Positions 17,684 through 25,367 of a DNA stretch of 37,720 bases are shown here, in pieces. Under the pieces are notes generated by a model that saw only the letters and a list, made by a program, of their open reading frames with translations, had not been told where the DNA came from and ran no database searches. Source of the DNA: Clostridia bacterium (GTDB taxonomy: Bacteria > Bacillota > Clostridia > Oscillospirales > Acutalibacteraceae); the NCBI GenBank assembly GCA_024404095.1, contig JAKSQO010000030.1, positions 1 to 37,720 of the forward strand. The letters run 5' to 3'. Numbering within the stretch: the first letter of the stretch is position 1; each line of letters begins with the position of its first letter. Made by a program: the position numbers and the translations under genes.

Positions 17684-18295
17684 ATGGGGAATACAACAAA
17701 AGAAAAGATTCTTGATGCAGCACTTGTCAGCTTTGCTGAAAACGGTTACAAAGGAACTAATCTGCGTGATCTTGCCGCAGGGATGGGACTGAGCAAATCT
17801 GCACTATACAGACATTATGAAAGCAAGGACGATATCTGGAATGCCGTCTTTGACCGAATGGAGGCATATTATGTTTCACGGTTCGGTTCACCGGAAAAAT
17901 TGCCGACTGCGCCGAAGTCCTGCGAAGAACTGTTTGATATGACGATGCAGATGCTGAACTTTACCATGCATGACAAAAGAGTAATCCTTATGAGACAGCT
18001 TTTGCTTACGGAACAGTTCCGTGACGAAAGGGCACGACATTTCGCTACTCTGCATTTCCTGAACGGAACAAAAGAAATCTACACAAAGATTTTTGCGGAA
18101 ATGATGGATAACGGAATTTTTAGAAAAGATGACCCGGATATGCTTGCGTTTGCCTATACTGCTCCAATCACAGAACTTGTGCACTACTGCGACCGTGAAC
18201 CGGAAAAAGAAGCGGAGATTATTCAGCGAATTGAAGCGTTTGTGAAACATTTTATTAAGATATACGGGAACTCGGAGAAAAACCATGGAGAATAA
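17684..18295 (+). CDS. TetR-family transcriptional repressor
   Basis: A 203-residue regulator. The N-terminal helix-turn-helix is clear: KEKILDAALVSFAENGYKGTNLRDLAAGMGLSKSALYRHYESKDDIWNAV, the standard TetR_N pattern (residues about 5-52). The rest is an all-helical ligand-binding and dimerisation domain without recognisable specificity. The start at 17684 follows AAGGAGG with ideal spacing; an upstream in-frame start exists at 17654 but lies within the second operator. It overlaps the following disrupted isochorismatase gene by 11 bases, which suggests the original operon was regulator plus a cysteine hydrolase. The ligand is unknown. Confidence 0.92.
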   Translation: MGNTTKEKILDAALVSFAENGYKGTNLRDLAAGMGLSKSALYRHYESKDDIWNAVFDRMEAYYVSRFGSPEKLPTAPKSCEELFDMTMQMLNFTMHDKRVILMRQLLLTEQFRDERARHFATLHFLNGTKEIYTKIFAEMMDNGIFRKDDPDMLAFAYTAPITELVHYCDREPEKEAEIIQRIEAFVKHFIKIYGNSEKNHGE

Positions 18296-18446
18296 AGCGC
18301 TTATTGTTATCGACATACAAAACGATATCACGAAGCATTACAAAGACGTTATTGATAATATCAATGCAGCTGTTGAATGGGCACAGGCTAACAATATGCA
18401 CATTGTATACATCAAACATAACAATATCACAAACGGTACCCGTAGC
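18285..18446 (+). pseudogene. Isochorismatase-family hydrolase, N-terminal fragment
   Basis: The first about 54 residues match the start of isochorismatase-family cysteine hydrolases: MENKALIVIDIQNDI with the catalytic Asp10, then AAVEWAQANNMHIVYIKHNN and NGTRS. The catalytic Lys and Cys, which lie further along in a full protein of about 180 residues, are absent. From about base 18444 the frame carries unrelated sequence. In the next frame a different protein tail is present, so a deletion has fused two genes. The intact start overlaps tetR, so it was probably a TetR-controlled detoxification or nicotinamidase-like enzyme. Confidence 0.7.
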
Positions 18447-18657
18447 TCTCATTGGCTTAGCCATTGTAATGATCGGAGAATATCTGTATCCGAACAGTAT
18501 ACTGAAAATATTCGGTATCGTATGGATATTTACAAGTGTACTCTTTCATATTATTTTCTATCGGTGTCCTTATTGCGGCAGATTTTTAGGCAGAAGCACA
18601 GGCAAATGCTGCCCGAATTGCGGCAAGAATATGGACGAAGATATTGAAGATAAATAA
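18442..18657 (+). pseudogene. C-terminal fragment of a membrane protein with a zinc ribbon
   Basis: In the frame following the isochorismatase fragment, about 71 residues read as two membrane helices (VALIGLAIVMIGEYLYP and ILKIFGIVWIFTSVLFHIIF) and then a treble-clef or zinc-ribbon tail, CPYCGRFLG-x-CCPNCGKNMDED. This is the usual ending of small clostridial membrane proteins with a C-terminal double CxxC. No start codon or ribosome binding site of its own is seen; translation could only reach it by frameshifting. It is the downstream half of the deletion fusion. Confidence 0.6.
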
Positions 18658-18739
18658 TAAAACACTTTCCAACCATGAGAATTGAAGCGGAGAAATCAAG
18701 TCGCTTTTGAAAAAAGAATAGATAACGGAGGAAGAAATT

Positions 18740-19051
18740 ATGAAAGACGGATTTATTGTACCGCCTAACCACGTTAATTTTCAGGCAAAAAAGCTTTTCG
18801 GTTCTGTAGGGCGTATTATAGACGGCTCAATAGCCTATATTACTTTGAAAGGCGGAGGACCGCTTGAACAGCATACTCATGAACACAATCATCTGTTTAT
18901 TGTTGTGAAGGGAGAGGCGGTAGTATTTGCCGAAGACAGAAAAATTATAATTCACGAGAATGAATCGTATCTCGTAAAGGGTAGCATCCCGCATTCTGTA
19001 TGGAGTAATCAGGATGAGGAGACCGTCATGATTGGAATATCGGTTCAATAA
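18740..19051 (+). CDS. Small cupin-domain protein
   Basis: A 103-residue single-domain cupin. The first conserved motif is seen as EQHTHEHNHLFIVVKGEAVVF, rich in His that would bind a metal, and the second as LVKGSIPHSVWSNQDEETVMIGI. Such small cupins act as metal-dependent isomerases, dioxygenases or as binding proteins, and the reaction cannot be read here. AACGGAGGAAG precedes the start with good spacing. It lies between a pseudogene and the acetyltransferase gene on the same strand, with modest gaps, and may be part of the detoxification cluster. Confidence 0.8.
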   Translation: MKDGFIVPPNHVNFQAKKLFGSVGRIIDGSIAYITLKGGGPLEQHTHEHNHLFIVVKGEAVVFAEDRKIIIHENESYLVKGSIPHSVWSNQDEETVMIGISVQ

Positions 19052-19124
19052 AAAATTTGAAACACTAATATCCACATAACCCCAGGTTTGTCAACCAAAA
19101 AAGAAACGTGTAAATGAGGTAAAA

Positions 19125-20117
19125 ATGATTTTATATACTGAACGATTGATTCTCCGTCCGTGGGAAGAATCGGACGCTGAGAGCTTATATGAATATGCAA
19201 AGGATGACCGTGTGGGACCTATCGCAGGCTGGCCGCCGCACACAAGTGTGGAAAACAGCCGTGAAGTAATCAAAAATGTTCTGTCAGCGGCAGAAACCTA
19301 TGCAGTTTGTTTAAAAGAAGATAATAAAGCCGTTGGAAGTATCGGTCTTATGATTGGCAAAAGTAGTAATCTCCGACTGTCCGAAAACGAAGGAGAAATC
19401 GGTTATTGGATCGGCGTTCCTTTTTGGGGTCAGGGGATTATTCCCGAAGCAACAAGAGAGCTGATTCGTCACGCTTTTGTCGATTTGCGTCTTGAAACGC
19501 TTTGGTGCGGCTATTTTGAAGGCAATGAAAAATCCAAACGCTGTCAGGAAAAGTGCGGATTTACATATCATCACACGAACAAGGACATTCATTGGAAACT
19601 AATGGATGATATCCGTACAGAACATATTACACGGCTGACGAAAGAAGAATGGAAAGCCGGATTTATAATTCGAAAACTCGAAAAGCACGAAACACAGACA
19701 GCGCTTTCTCTTGCATGGGAAGTGTTTTCACGATATGAATCTCCGGATTATTCAGCGGAGGGTACGGAAGAATTCCGAAAGTGTCTGTGTGACGAAAAAT
19801 ATCTTGACGGAATTGAATACTTCGGTGCATTTGACAGCGGAACGCTTATCGGAATGGTCGGCATCCGAAAAGAAAAATGCCATATCTGCTTTTTCTTTGT
19901 GGACGGAAACTATCATCGGCTCGGCATCGGCACAAGATTGTTTGAATGTTTAAAGACTGAATATACAGGCAAAACGATTACTCTAAACTCATCGCCTTAC
20001 GGTTTGCCGTTTTATAAATCACTCGGTTTTCATTCGTCAAGCGGCGAACAGTTAGTCAATGGAATACGATTTACTCCTATGACATTACAAATTAAAAGAA
20101 ACGGAGAAAGAAAATGA
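19125..20117 (+). CDS. Tandem GNAT acetyltransferase (two GNAT domains)
   Basis: A 330-residue protein made of two acetyltransferase domains. The N-terminal half (about 1-165) is RimJ/RimL-like: LYTERLILRPWEESDAESLYEYAKD, GEIGYWIGVPFWGQGIIPEATRELI, and the KSKRCQEKCGF end. The C-terminal half (about 180-330) is a second, shorter GNAT: FFFVDGNYHRLGIGTRLFECL with its acetyl-CoA loop, then SSPYGLPFYKSLGF. RimJ-like domains acetylate protein N-termini or small molecules; the second is like those found in drug-modifying enzymes. The start follows GAGGT. The stop overlaps the next start by four bases (ATGA), indicating translational coupling with the GyrI-like gene. Confidence 0.85.
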   Translation: MILYTERLILRPWEESDAESLYEYAKDDRVGPIAGWPPHTSVENSREVIKNVLSAAETYAVCLKEDNKAVGSIGLMIGKSSNLRLSENEGEIGYWIGVPFWGQGIIPEATRELIRHAFVDLRLETLWCGYFEGNEKSKRCQEKCGFTYHHTNKDIHWKLMDDIRTEHITRLTKEEWKAGFIIRKLEKHETQTALSLAWEVFSRYESPDYSAEGTEEFRKCLCDEKYLDGIEYFGAFDSGTLIGMVGIRKEKCHICFFFVDGNYHRLGIGTRLFECLKTEYTGKTITLNSSPYGLPFYKSLGFHSSSGEQLVNGIRFTPMTLQIKRNGERK

Positions 20118-20866
20118 ACGCAAACTACGAACATAAAAACGAACTGATATTTATCGGCTTTCACACCGAAATTGCACCCGATGAGGGCTACAAAAAATGT
20201 CCTGAATTTTGGGATAAGGAATATGCAGAAAAATACGCCCGTCTTTGGCAGACCATGAAGCCTGAAACGCCTGTTGAAGCGGCAATTCTTGAAAACGGTA
20301 TCGGAATGTATGCAATCTGTGCCGAAAATGAAAACGGCTTTGCGTATTGGATAGCAGGACTTTACAAGGGCGGTGACGTGCCTGAAGGACTTGAGCTTTT
20401 CACTTTCCCCGAAAGTGATTGGGCAGTATTCACGGCAAAGGGTCCGATTCCACAGTCTTTGCAGACTCTCAACTCGCAGGTGTGGGACGAATGGGCACCG
20501 CATATTAAAACGATGTATGAAGTCGGTACGTCATCACTTGAAATCTATTCCGCAGGAAATCCGCAATCACCCGATTATGAGTGCGGTATATGGGTGCCGA
20601 TAAAGAAAAAGGCAGATTTAAAAATCTGTCAGAGCTGCGGAATGCCTATAGAATCAGAGGATGTTTACGGCACAAACGCTGACGGCAGTATCAATGAAGA
20701 TTATTGCAAGTATTGCTACGTGAACGGCGAATTTACCGACAAGGTTTCGATGGATGAGTACATTGATATGTGCAGCCAGTTCGGCGCACAGGCAGGCATG
20801 ACAAACGAAGAAATGAAAGCATACTGCGAAAAACTGTTCCCGACGCTGAAACGCTGGAAGCGATAA
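20114..20866 (+). CDS. GyrI-like effector-binding domain fused to a zinc ribbon
   Basis: A 250-residue protein. Residues about 8-160 look like the GyrI/AraC effector-binding fold, which binds small hydrophobic ligands (PVEAAILENGIGMYAICAE, EGLELFTFPESDWAVFTAKGP, SSLEIYSAGNPQSPDYECGIWVPIKK). Residues about 170-250 match the short zinc ribbon often found alone or attached to such domains: CQSCGMPI, then EDYCKYCYVNGEFTDKVSMDEYI and MTNEEMKAYCEKLFPTLKRWKR. No DNA-binding helix-turn-helix is present, so it is probably a ligand-binding or sequestering protein and not a classical regulator. It is translationally coupled to the tandem acetyltransferase, suggesting joint handling of a toxic small molecule. 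Confidence 0.75.
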   Translation: MNANYEHKNELIFIGFHTEIAPDEGYKKCPEFWDKEYAEKYARLWQTMKPETPVEAAILENGIGMYAICAENENGFAYWIAGLYKGGDVPEGLELFTFPESDWAVFTAKGPIPQSLQTLNSQVWDEWAPHIKTMYEVGTSSLEIYSAGNPQSPDYECGIWVPIKKKADLKICQSCGMPIESEDVYGTNADGSINEDYCKYCYVNGEFTDKVSMDEYIDMCSQFGAQAGMTNEEMKAYCEKLFPTLKRWKR

Positions 20867-20878
20867 ACGCTTTGGGTG

Positions 20879-21055
20879 ATGGTTGTGCGCCGACAGTGTA
20901 TAAACAAAGACGTCTCTTTTCAGTTCCATCAAACGGGAGCATATTTTATAAAAGACGGCAGAATGTACCATGTTCCGCGCCGTTTCCGGGTGCCGCAGGC
21001 TCGGAAGGCGGGGATTGACTACAAAATTGTCGATGAATATATGCCGAACATTTAG
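20879..21055 (+). CDS. Possible 58-residue ORF or gene remnant
   Basis: An ATG at 20879 opens a 58-codon frame reading MVVRRQCINKDVSF and ending VDEYMPNI at a TAG at 21055. It is in the same frame as the GyrI-like gene and opens directly after its stop. It is rich in basic residues (HVPRRFRVPQARK). There is no ribosome binding site, and the base composition is more GC-rich than the surroundings. It may be a decayed gene end. I do not recognise it. Confidence 0.25.
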   Translation: MVVRRQCINKDVSFQFHQTGAYFIKDGRMYHVPRRFRVPQARKAGIDYKIVDEYMPNI

Positions 21056-21118
21056 ACTTGAATTCTTTTGCAGGACAATGTATCGAAAAAGTAAATTACG
21101 GAGAAAATATTATTTGTT

Positions 21119-21388
21119 ATGAAAGATTTTACAGCTTTTTTATCTGCGGCACTGCCGTGGGTTTGTATAGGACTGCTTCTTGCAATATTTTTTGCTCAAA
21201 ACAGCCGAAAAAAAGACAAAAAAACGAAAAAGAATAATTACAGCACTGAAGGAATGGCTTTGGGAATGTGCTTCGGCACAGCAATAGGCACATCTTTCGG
21301 CAACAATACAGGTATCGGACTCTCGCTCGGAATGCTTGCGGGGTTGGTAATCGGTTCGTGTATTGAGAAGAAAAACAACAACGAATGA
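21119..21388 (+). CDS. Small glycine-zipper membrane protein
   Basis: An 89-residue protein with one N-terminal membrane helix (FLSAALPWVCIGLLLAIFFAQ), a short strongly basic stretch (RKKDKKTKK), and a Gly-rich hydrophobic hairpin (GMALGMCFGTAIGTSFG and GIGLSLGMLAGLVIGS) of the glycine-zipper type. Such proteins insert in membranes and can form oligomers; some are toxin-like, many are of unknown role. GGAGAA lies about 14 bases before the ATG, further than ideal. I cannot assign a function. Confidence 0.6.
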   Translation: MKDFTAFLSAALPWVCIGLLLAIFFAQNSRKKDKKTKKNNYSTEGMALGMCFGTAIGTSFGNNTGIGLSLGMLAGLVIGSCIEKKNNNE

Positions 21389-21512
21389 TAACGGGACACG
21401 AAATGCAAACAGGTACATTCTCGGTGGTTGTATTCAATGCGGTACATGGTATGTATTTGTTTGTCGGAAAGTTGGAGTCAGATAATACTCGGGAAGTACG
21501 GAGGATAAAATA

Positions 21513-21875
21513 ATGAAATTAAGCGGATTTTTGATTGTTGTTAAAGATATCAAAAAAGCAGAAAAATATTATCACGAACTCTTTGGTCTTGAAACACTCC
21601 AAGATAATGACGGTAATATGATTCTGTCGGACGGACTTGTTTTACAGGAGGAAAAATACTGGCGAGGGTTTATCGGTAAAGACATTATTCCGTGTAACAA
21701 CGCCTGCGAGCTGTATTTTGAGGAAGAAAATCTTGATGATTTTTATGAAAAGCTGAAAACGCTTTATCCGGAAACAGAGTTTGTCAATCTCCCAATGACG
21801 CATAGCTGGGGACAAAAGGTTGTTCGCTTTTATGATATTGACGGAAATCTGATAGAAGTCGGAACGCCGATGTAA
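21513..21875 (+). CDS. VOC superfamily (glyoxalase/bleomycin-resistance-like) protein
   Basis: A 120-residue vicinal oxygen chelate protein with two beta-alpha-beta-beta-beta halves. The start (MKLSGFLIVVKDIKKAEKYYHELFGLE) and the end (VRFYDIDGNLIEVGTP) are the standard boundaries, and Glu in IEVG is the usual metal or fold residue. Members include glyoxalase I, dioxygenases, and binding proteins for bleomycin or fosfomycin. Substrate is not readable. GGAGG precedes the start. It lies just upstream of the yjdF riboswitch and fits the detoxification theme. Confidence 0.85.
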   Translation: MKLSGFLIVVKDIKKAEKYYHELFGLETLQDNDGNMILSDGLVLQEEKYWRGFIGKDIIPCNNACELYFEEENLDDFYEKLKTLYPETEFVNLPMTHSWGQKVVRFYDIDGNLIEVGTPM

Positions 21876-21932
21876 TAAAATACTTTTGATAATCCGGCTG
21901 AAGAGCCTGGTTATATTAAAAGCAAAGATAAA

Positions 21933-22039
21933 AACGCAACGTGTACTGAAAAGTATGCCAGAGCCGGTAGGTAGCCCGGCCGTCACGATGAATCGTGGTA
22001 AGTAACCTGCCCCTCCGGGTTGTCCGTTCTTTGCTCGTT
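21933..22039 (+). ncRNA. yjdF RNA motif (azaaromatic-sensing riboswitch)
   Basis: The region is directly upstream of a yjdF gene and folds by eye into a closed multi-stem element. AACGCAA at 21933-21939 can pair with TTGCTCGTT at 22031-22039 (two-base bulge). Inside are TACT-GAAA-AGTA, GCCGG/CCGGC closing a TAGGTAGC loop, and CACGAT/ATCGTG. The GGTAGGTAGCCC segment fits the conserved core as I remember it. The yjdF motif is an established riboswitch candidate class in Firmicutes that binds azaaromatic compounds and controls YjdF translation. Boundaries are estimated from pairing, not from a covariance model. Confidence 0.75.
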
Positions 22040-22061
22040 ACAATCAACAAGGAGGGATTGT
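22040..22061 (+). promoter_or_regulatory. Ribosome-binding-site hairpin of yjdF
   Basis: ACAATC at 22040-22045 pairs perfectly with GATTGT at 22056-22061. The ten-base loop AACAAGGAGG contains the Shine-Dalgarno sequence, and the ATG follows at 22063. The stem begins at the base after the proposed closing stem of the riboswitch, so it is the likely expression platform. Confidence 0.6.
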
Positions 22062-22062
22062 C

Positions 22063-22479
22063 ATGGGTGAAGAGCAATGCAAGCTGACAGTGTTTTTTGA
22101 AGAACCGTTTTGGGTAGGTGTTTTTGAGAAAATTGAAAACGGAAAGCTATCCGCAGCAAAAGTAATCTTCGGATCAGAGCCGAAGGATTACGAGGTATAC
22201 GAGTTCGTTTTAAAGCACTATTACAGTTTGCGGTTCAGCCCTGCTGTGGCAGCTGTTGTAAAGGAAACCAAAAGAAGTCCGAAAAAGGTGCAAAGAGATA
22301 TAAAAAAGTCTCTCGAAAAAACCGGGATAGGCACAAAATCTCAGCAGGCACTAAAATTACAACAGGAGCAGAACAAACAAAACAGAAAAGTCAAAAGCCG
22401 TGAAAAAAAGAAGGCAGAGGCAGATCGTCAGTTTGAACTGAAACAGCAAAAGAAAAAGGAGAAGCATCGGGGCAGATAA
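22063..22479 (+). CDS. yjdF: YjdF family protein (DUF2992)
   Basis: A 138-residue protein of the YjdF/DUF2992 family. The folded part (about 1-85) reads KLTVFFEEPFWVGVFEKIENGKLSAAKVIFGSEPKDYEVYEFVL, as in Bacillus YjdF. It is followed by a very basic, Lys/Gln-rich helical tail (QALKLQQEQNKQNRKVKSREKKKAE) to the end, also typical. The biochemical role is not established; family members are linked to the azaaromatic-binding riboswitch and are thought to protect against such compounds. The riboswitch and the hairpin holding the ribosome binding site lie directly upstream, supporting ligand-controlled translation. Confidence 0.92.
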   Translation: MGEEQCKLTVFFEEPFWVGVFEKIENGKLSAAKVIFGSEPKDYEVYEFVLKHYYSLRFSPAVAAVVKETKRSPKKVQRDIKKSLEKTGIGTKSQQALKLQQEQNKQNRKVKSREKKKAEADRQFELKQQKKKEKHRGR

Positions 22480-22531
22480 TGCCCCGTGTCTTCCCGCACA
22501 AACTATAAATTTGTCATTAGTAAGGATAATT

Positions 22532-22687
22532 ATGGAAGTATTTATTGCTGTACAGTCAATATGTTGTTTACGCTATGTATTATATCTGAGCAGTAAAATT
22601 ACATATAAAAGCAATCATAATTTACCGCCGAACTTTCCGCGACTGGAACCTCAGCGTTCGGGTAAACGTATAGAAGATTTTTATTGA
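22532..22687 (+). CDS. Possible 51-residue small protein
   Basis: An ATG at 22532 lies seven bases after AAGGA and opens a 51-codon frame: a hydrophobic start (MEVFIAVQSICCLRYVLYL) and a polar, Pro-rich end (NLPPNFPRLEPQRSGKRIEDFY). It sits 52 bases after yjdF and could be on the same transcript. I do not recognise it; it could also be chance. The rest of the 22480-22825 gap holds only the hairpin listed next. Confidence 0.3.
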   Translation: MEVFIAVQSICCLRYVLYLSSKITYKSNHNLPPNFPRLEPQRSGKRIEDFY

Positions 22688-22740
22688 TTTGACATCAGGT
22701 TAATAATTAAAGTAAACTGATTTATTCCGCATATACAACA

Positions 22741-22787
22741 AACCTCCTGCTATTCGGTACAATGAAGTTACCGGATAACGGGAGGTT
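22741..22787 (-). terminator. Long 17-base stem, terminator of the ABC permease operon
   Basis: AACCTCCTGCTATTCGG pairs over its full length with CCGGATAACGGGAGGTT, differing only by three G-T type pairs, around a 13-base loop. On the minus strand it lies about 40 bases past the permease stop and is followed by TTTGTTGT. Retention of pairing through wobble pairs suggests it is under selection. Confidence 0.6.
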
Positions 22788-22825
22788 ATGCATTTATTCC
22801 AAAGATTGTTATTTTATTCCGAAAA

Positions 22826-24619
22826 TCACAATTGTCCGATAGTTTCGGTAACTGACATTTCGTTCAGACGTTTAATCGGTGCTTTTATGCCTGCCGCAAC
22901 GGACAGGACAAAGAAAGCGATTATGACTGCTATTTCCGCAATCGGAAGCTGCCAGACCGAGTAGGCGTAGTGAGATGTTACAAGGAAGCCGTACAGCCAT
23001 TTGCTGAAAATCAGTCCTGTTAAAAGTCCTGTTCCGCAACCAAGAGAAGCATATGTAAGAACTTCGGATTTTATCATTGTGCCAATCTGTTTTTTCGACA
23101 TACCGACCGCACGCATCGCGCCGTACTGCTTTATTCTTGCGGAAACGCTCATGGAAATGCTGTTTACAATATTCAGCACAGTTACAAGTGCGATAATTAA
23201 AAGAAAGCTGTAAACGCATACAAGAAACGCCAGGTATGTGCCTTTTGTGTTATTCTCACGGTTGTCGGTGAATTTATAATCCGCTGCCAAGGACTTTATT
23301 GCTTCAACATTTGCATCTGTCGCAGAATCTGAAAGCTGTACAAGAATCATCGTGTAATCCGATATTCCTGTCATATTTGCGAATGTTTTATCCGACACGA
23401 TAAGAGTTGTTTTGTCGCCTGTGCTTCCGTCAGAGCTGAACGGGTTATATTTCAGACTGCCTGAAACGGGAAGCTGCTTTCCGCAAACCGAAACAGCATC
23501 ACCGCTTTTTATATTCTTATCTGTAATAATCAGTGCTCCGCCGTTTTCAATTACATTTTGAAGATTGTAACCCTTTTTCAGCATTTTATCTTTTTTCAGA
23601 GCTTCTATGTCAAAGTCTCCGAATGAAATAATATCAACATTTTTTAATGACGGAACATTTTTGCAGTCGGCTTTTATATCAAATATTGCTCTTCGCCCGA
23701 AAGCACGTTTTATACCGTCTGTGTTATTCAGTTTTTCAAGCAGAGAGCTGTCAACAAAACTGTTGCCTTCTGAATATATTTCAATATCAGTATAGCTTGC
23801 GGACTGCGGCATCATGCAGTTGACGAGGTCAATGATTACCGAAAAGCTGAGGAAAAGAATAATGCTCAGCGCAAAGGAGCCGATCATAAGAAACAGATTC
23901 TTTTTTGACTCGGTTGCATGGCTTATTCCCAGCGCTTTTTCAATCCGCATATTTTGGACTGTTTTTATTGTGTTGGCGTTTTTCTTTTCTTCCGAAACAC
24001 CCGATAATGCAGAAAGGGGAGTGACCTTTGCTGCTTTTCTTGCAGGCTTGCCTGCGGCAATCAGAACTGTCAGCAGACCGACAACAATGCCGGCGATTAT
24101 ACCTAAAACGCTGATTTTTAGCTGAGGCATATCAGCCCATTCGCCGCCTATACCGTATTTAAGTACGGCACACAGTATCCATGTAACGACTGTACCTGCA
24201 AGAAGTCCTGACGGAATCGCGGTTTTGCACCAGTTCAATGCTTCAAGTCTGACATAGCGGATAACCTGTCGCTTACTCATTCCAATACAGCGCATCATTC
24301 CGAAAAGCTGAGTGCGCTGTGCCACATTGCTGTTCATGCTGCCTGCAATCATAAAAACACCCGCACACAGCACAAACAGAAACAGAATAACCGCAATCGG
24401 AATCAGCGATATAAATGATTCCGAGGTGAGCAAATTTTTTATTTCTTCAATTCCGTGCTTTGCGACAAGTCTTGATGTTTCCTGCCTGACAGCCATTTCA
24501 GCCATTGAAAATACCGCAGTTACAAGAAAAACGGCTATGACAATGCACCATATTGTCATTCTGTTTTGCCGCTTGTGAATCTTCGCGGAAATAGGAATCA
24601 TTGAAAGATAATTCTTCAT
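22826..24619 (-). CDS. ABC transporter permease with two FtsX domains
   Basis: A 597-residue membrane protein. A first FtsX domain spans about 60-200 (three helices, with QLFGMMRCIGMSKRQVIRYV as the coupling segment), then a helix near 245-270, an extracellular domain of about 200 residues, and a second FtsX domain (about 460-597, with QYGAMRAVGMSKKQIGTMIKSE). About eight membrane helices are predicted by eye. This architecture is shared by lipoprotein release, bacteriocin immunity and peptide-antibiotic transporters. The ATG at 24619 is chosen because GGGAGGAG precedes it; it lies two bases after the ATPase stop, so the two are co-translated. The neighbouring sensor kinase points to defence against cell-envelope-active peptides. 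Confidence 0.85.
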   Translation of the reverse strand: MKNYLSMIPISAKIHKRQNRMTIWCIVIAVFLVTAVFSMAEMAVRQETSRLVAKHGIEEIKNLLTSESFISLIPIAVILFLFVLCAGVFMIAGSMNSNVAQRTQLFGMMRCIGMSKRQVIRYVRLEALNWCKTAIPSGLLAGTVVTWILCAVLKYGIGGEWADMPQLKISVLGIIAGIVVGLLTVLIAAGKPARKAAKVTPLSALSGVSEEKKNANTIKTVQNMRIEKALGISHATESKKNLFLMIGSFALSIILFLSFSVIIDLVNCMMPQSASYTDIEIYSEGNSFVDSSLLEKLNNTDGIKRAFGRRAIFDIKADCKNVPSLKNVDIISFGDFDIEALKKDKMLKKGYNLQNVIENGGALIITDKNIKSGDAVSVCGKQLPVSGSLKYNPFSSDGSTGDKTTLIVSDKTFANMTGISDYTMILVQLSDSATDANVEAIKSLAADYKFTDNRENNTKGTYLAFLVCVYSFLLIIALVTVLNIVNSISMSVSARIKQYGAMRAVGMSKKQIGTMIKSEVLTYASLGCGTGLLTGLIFSKWLYGFLVTSHYAYSVWQLPIAEIAVIIAFFVLSVAAGIKAPIKRLNEMSVTETIGQL

Positions 24620-24621
24620 AA

Positions 24622-25299
24622 TTAGCTCCTCCCGAAGTCCGTCAGACAACCGTCGGAAACCTGCAATATTCTGTCTGCTGTCTGTGCAACAGAGCGGCTG
24701 TGCGTAATCATGATAATTGTCTGCTCATACTTTTTTGATGTTTCTTTCAGCAGAGCAATGACCTCATTCGTATTCTGTGAATCAAGATTTCCCGTAGGCT
24801 CGTCGGCGAGAATAAGGCTCGGCCTTGTAAACAACGCCCTGCCGATAGCAACTCTCTGCTGCTGACCACCCGAAAGCTGACTCGGCAGATGATTTCTGCG
24901 TTCGGTGAGATTGAGAATTTTCAGCAGCTCGTCAAGATACGCTTTGTCGGGCTTCTGATAATCAAGCAGGGTCGGAAAGATGATATTCTGTTCAACGGTA
25001 AGCTCGGGTATCAGATTGAATGACTGAAAAATAAACCCGATATTCCTGCGTCGGAAAACCGTCATGGCTTCGTCATTCATGGAAAGAATATCATTCCCGT
25101 CAATAAAGATTTTTCCTTTTGTCGGCGTGTCGAGTGCTCCAATCATATTAAGAAGCGTGGATTTTCCTGAACCTGATTCACCAACAACAGCGACAAATTC
25201 CCCCTTCGGTACACAAAAGCTCACATCTTTCAGCGCGTGAACAGCGGTATCTCCGCTTCCGTAGGTTTTGAAAAGAGATTTTACTTCAAGCAAATTCAT
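24622..25299 (-). CDS. ABC transporter ATP-binding protein (MacB/LolD/BceA type)
   Basis: A 225-residue ATPase of the MacB-LolD group that pairs with FtsX-like permeases. Motifs present: Walker A GESGSGKST (about 40-48), Q-loop FQSFNLIPELTVEQN, signature LSGGQQQRVAIGRAL, Walker B LILADEPTGNLDS, and the H-loop MITHS. Length is normal. GGAGG lies before the start, and a 68-base gap separates it from the kinase gene, enough for its own promoter. Role: energy source for the permease encoded immediately downstream. Confidence 0.93.
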   Translation of the reverse strand: MNLLEVKSLFKTYGSGDTAVHALKDVSFCVPKGEFVAVVGESGSGKSTLLNMIGALDTPTKGKIFIDGNDILSMNDEAMTVFRRRNIGFIFQSFNLIPELTVEQNIIFPTLLDYQKPDKAYLDELLKILNLTERRNHLPSQLSGGQQQRVAIGRALFTRPSLILADEPTGNLDSQNTNEVIALLKETSKKYEQTIIMITHSRSVAQTADRILQVSDGCLTDFGRS

Positions 25300-25367
25300 A
25301 TAATTACCTCCTGCGTTTTGCTGGTATCATTGTAACCCTGCTTTCTTACTCCAAAGCTAATGCAGTC

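Noticed and set aside
21402..21512. A 36-codon frame between the glycine-zipper and VOC genes
   Set aside because: There is no ribosome binding site and no recognisable feature; likely chance.
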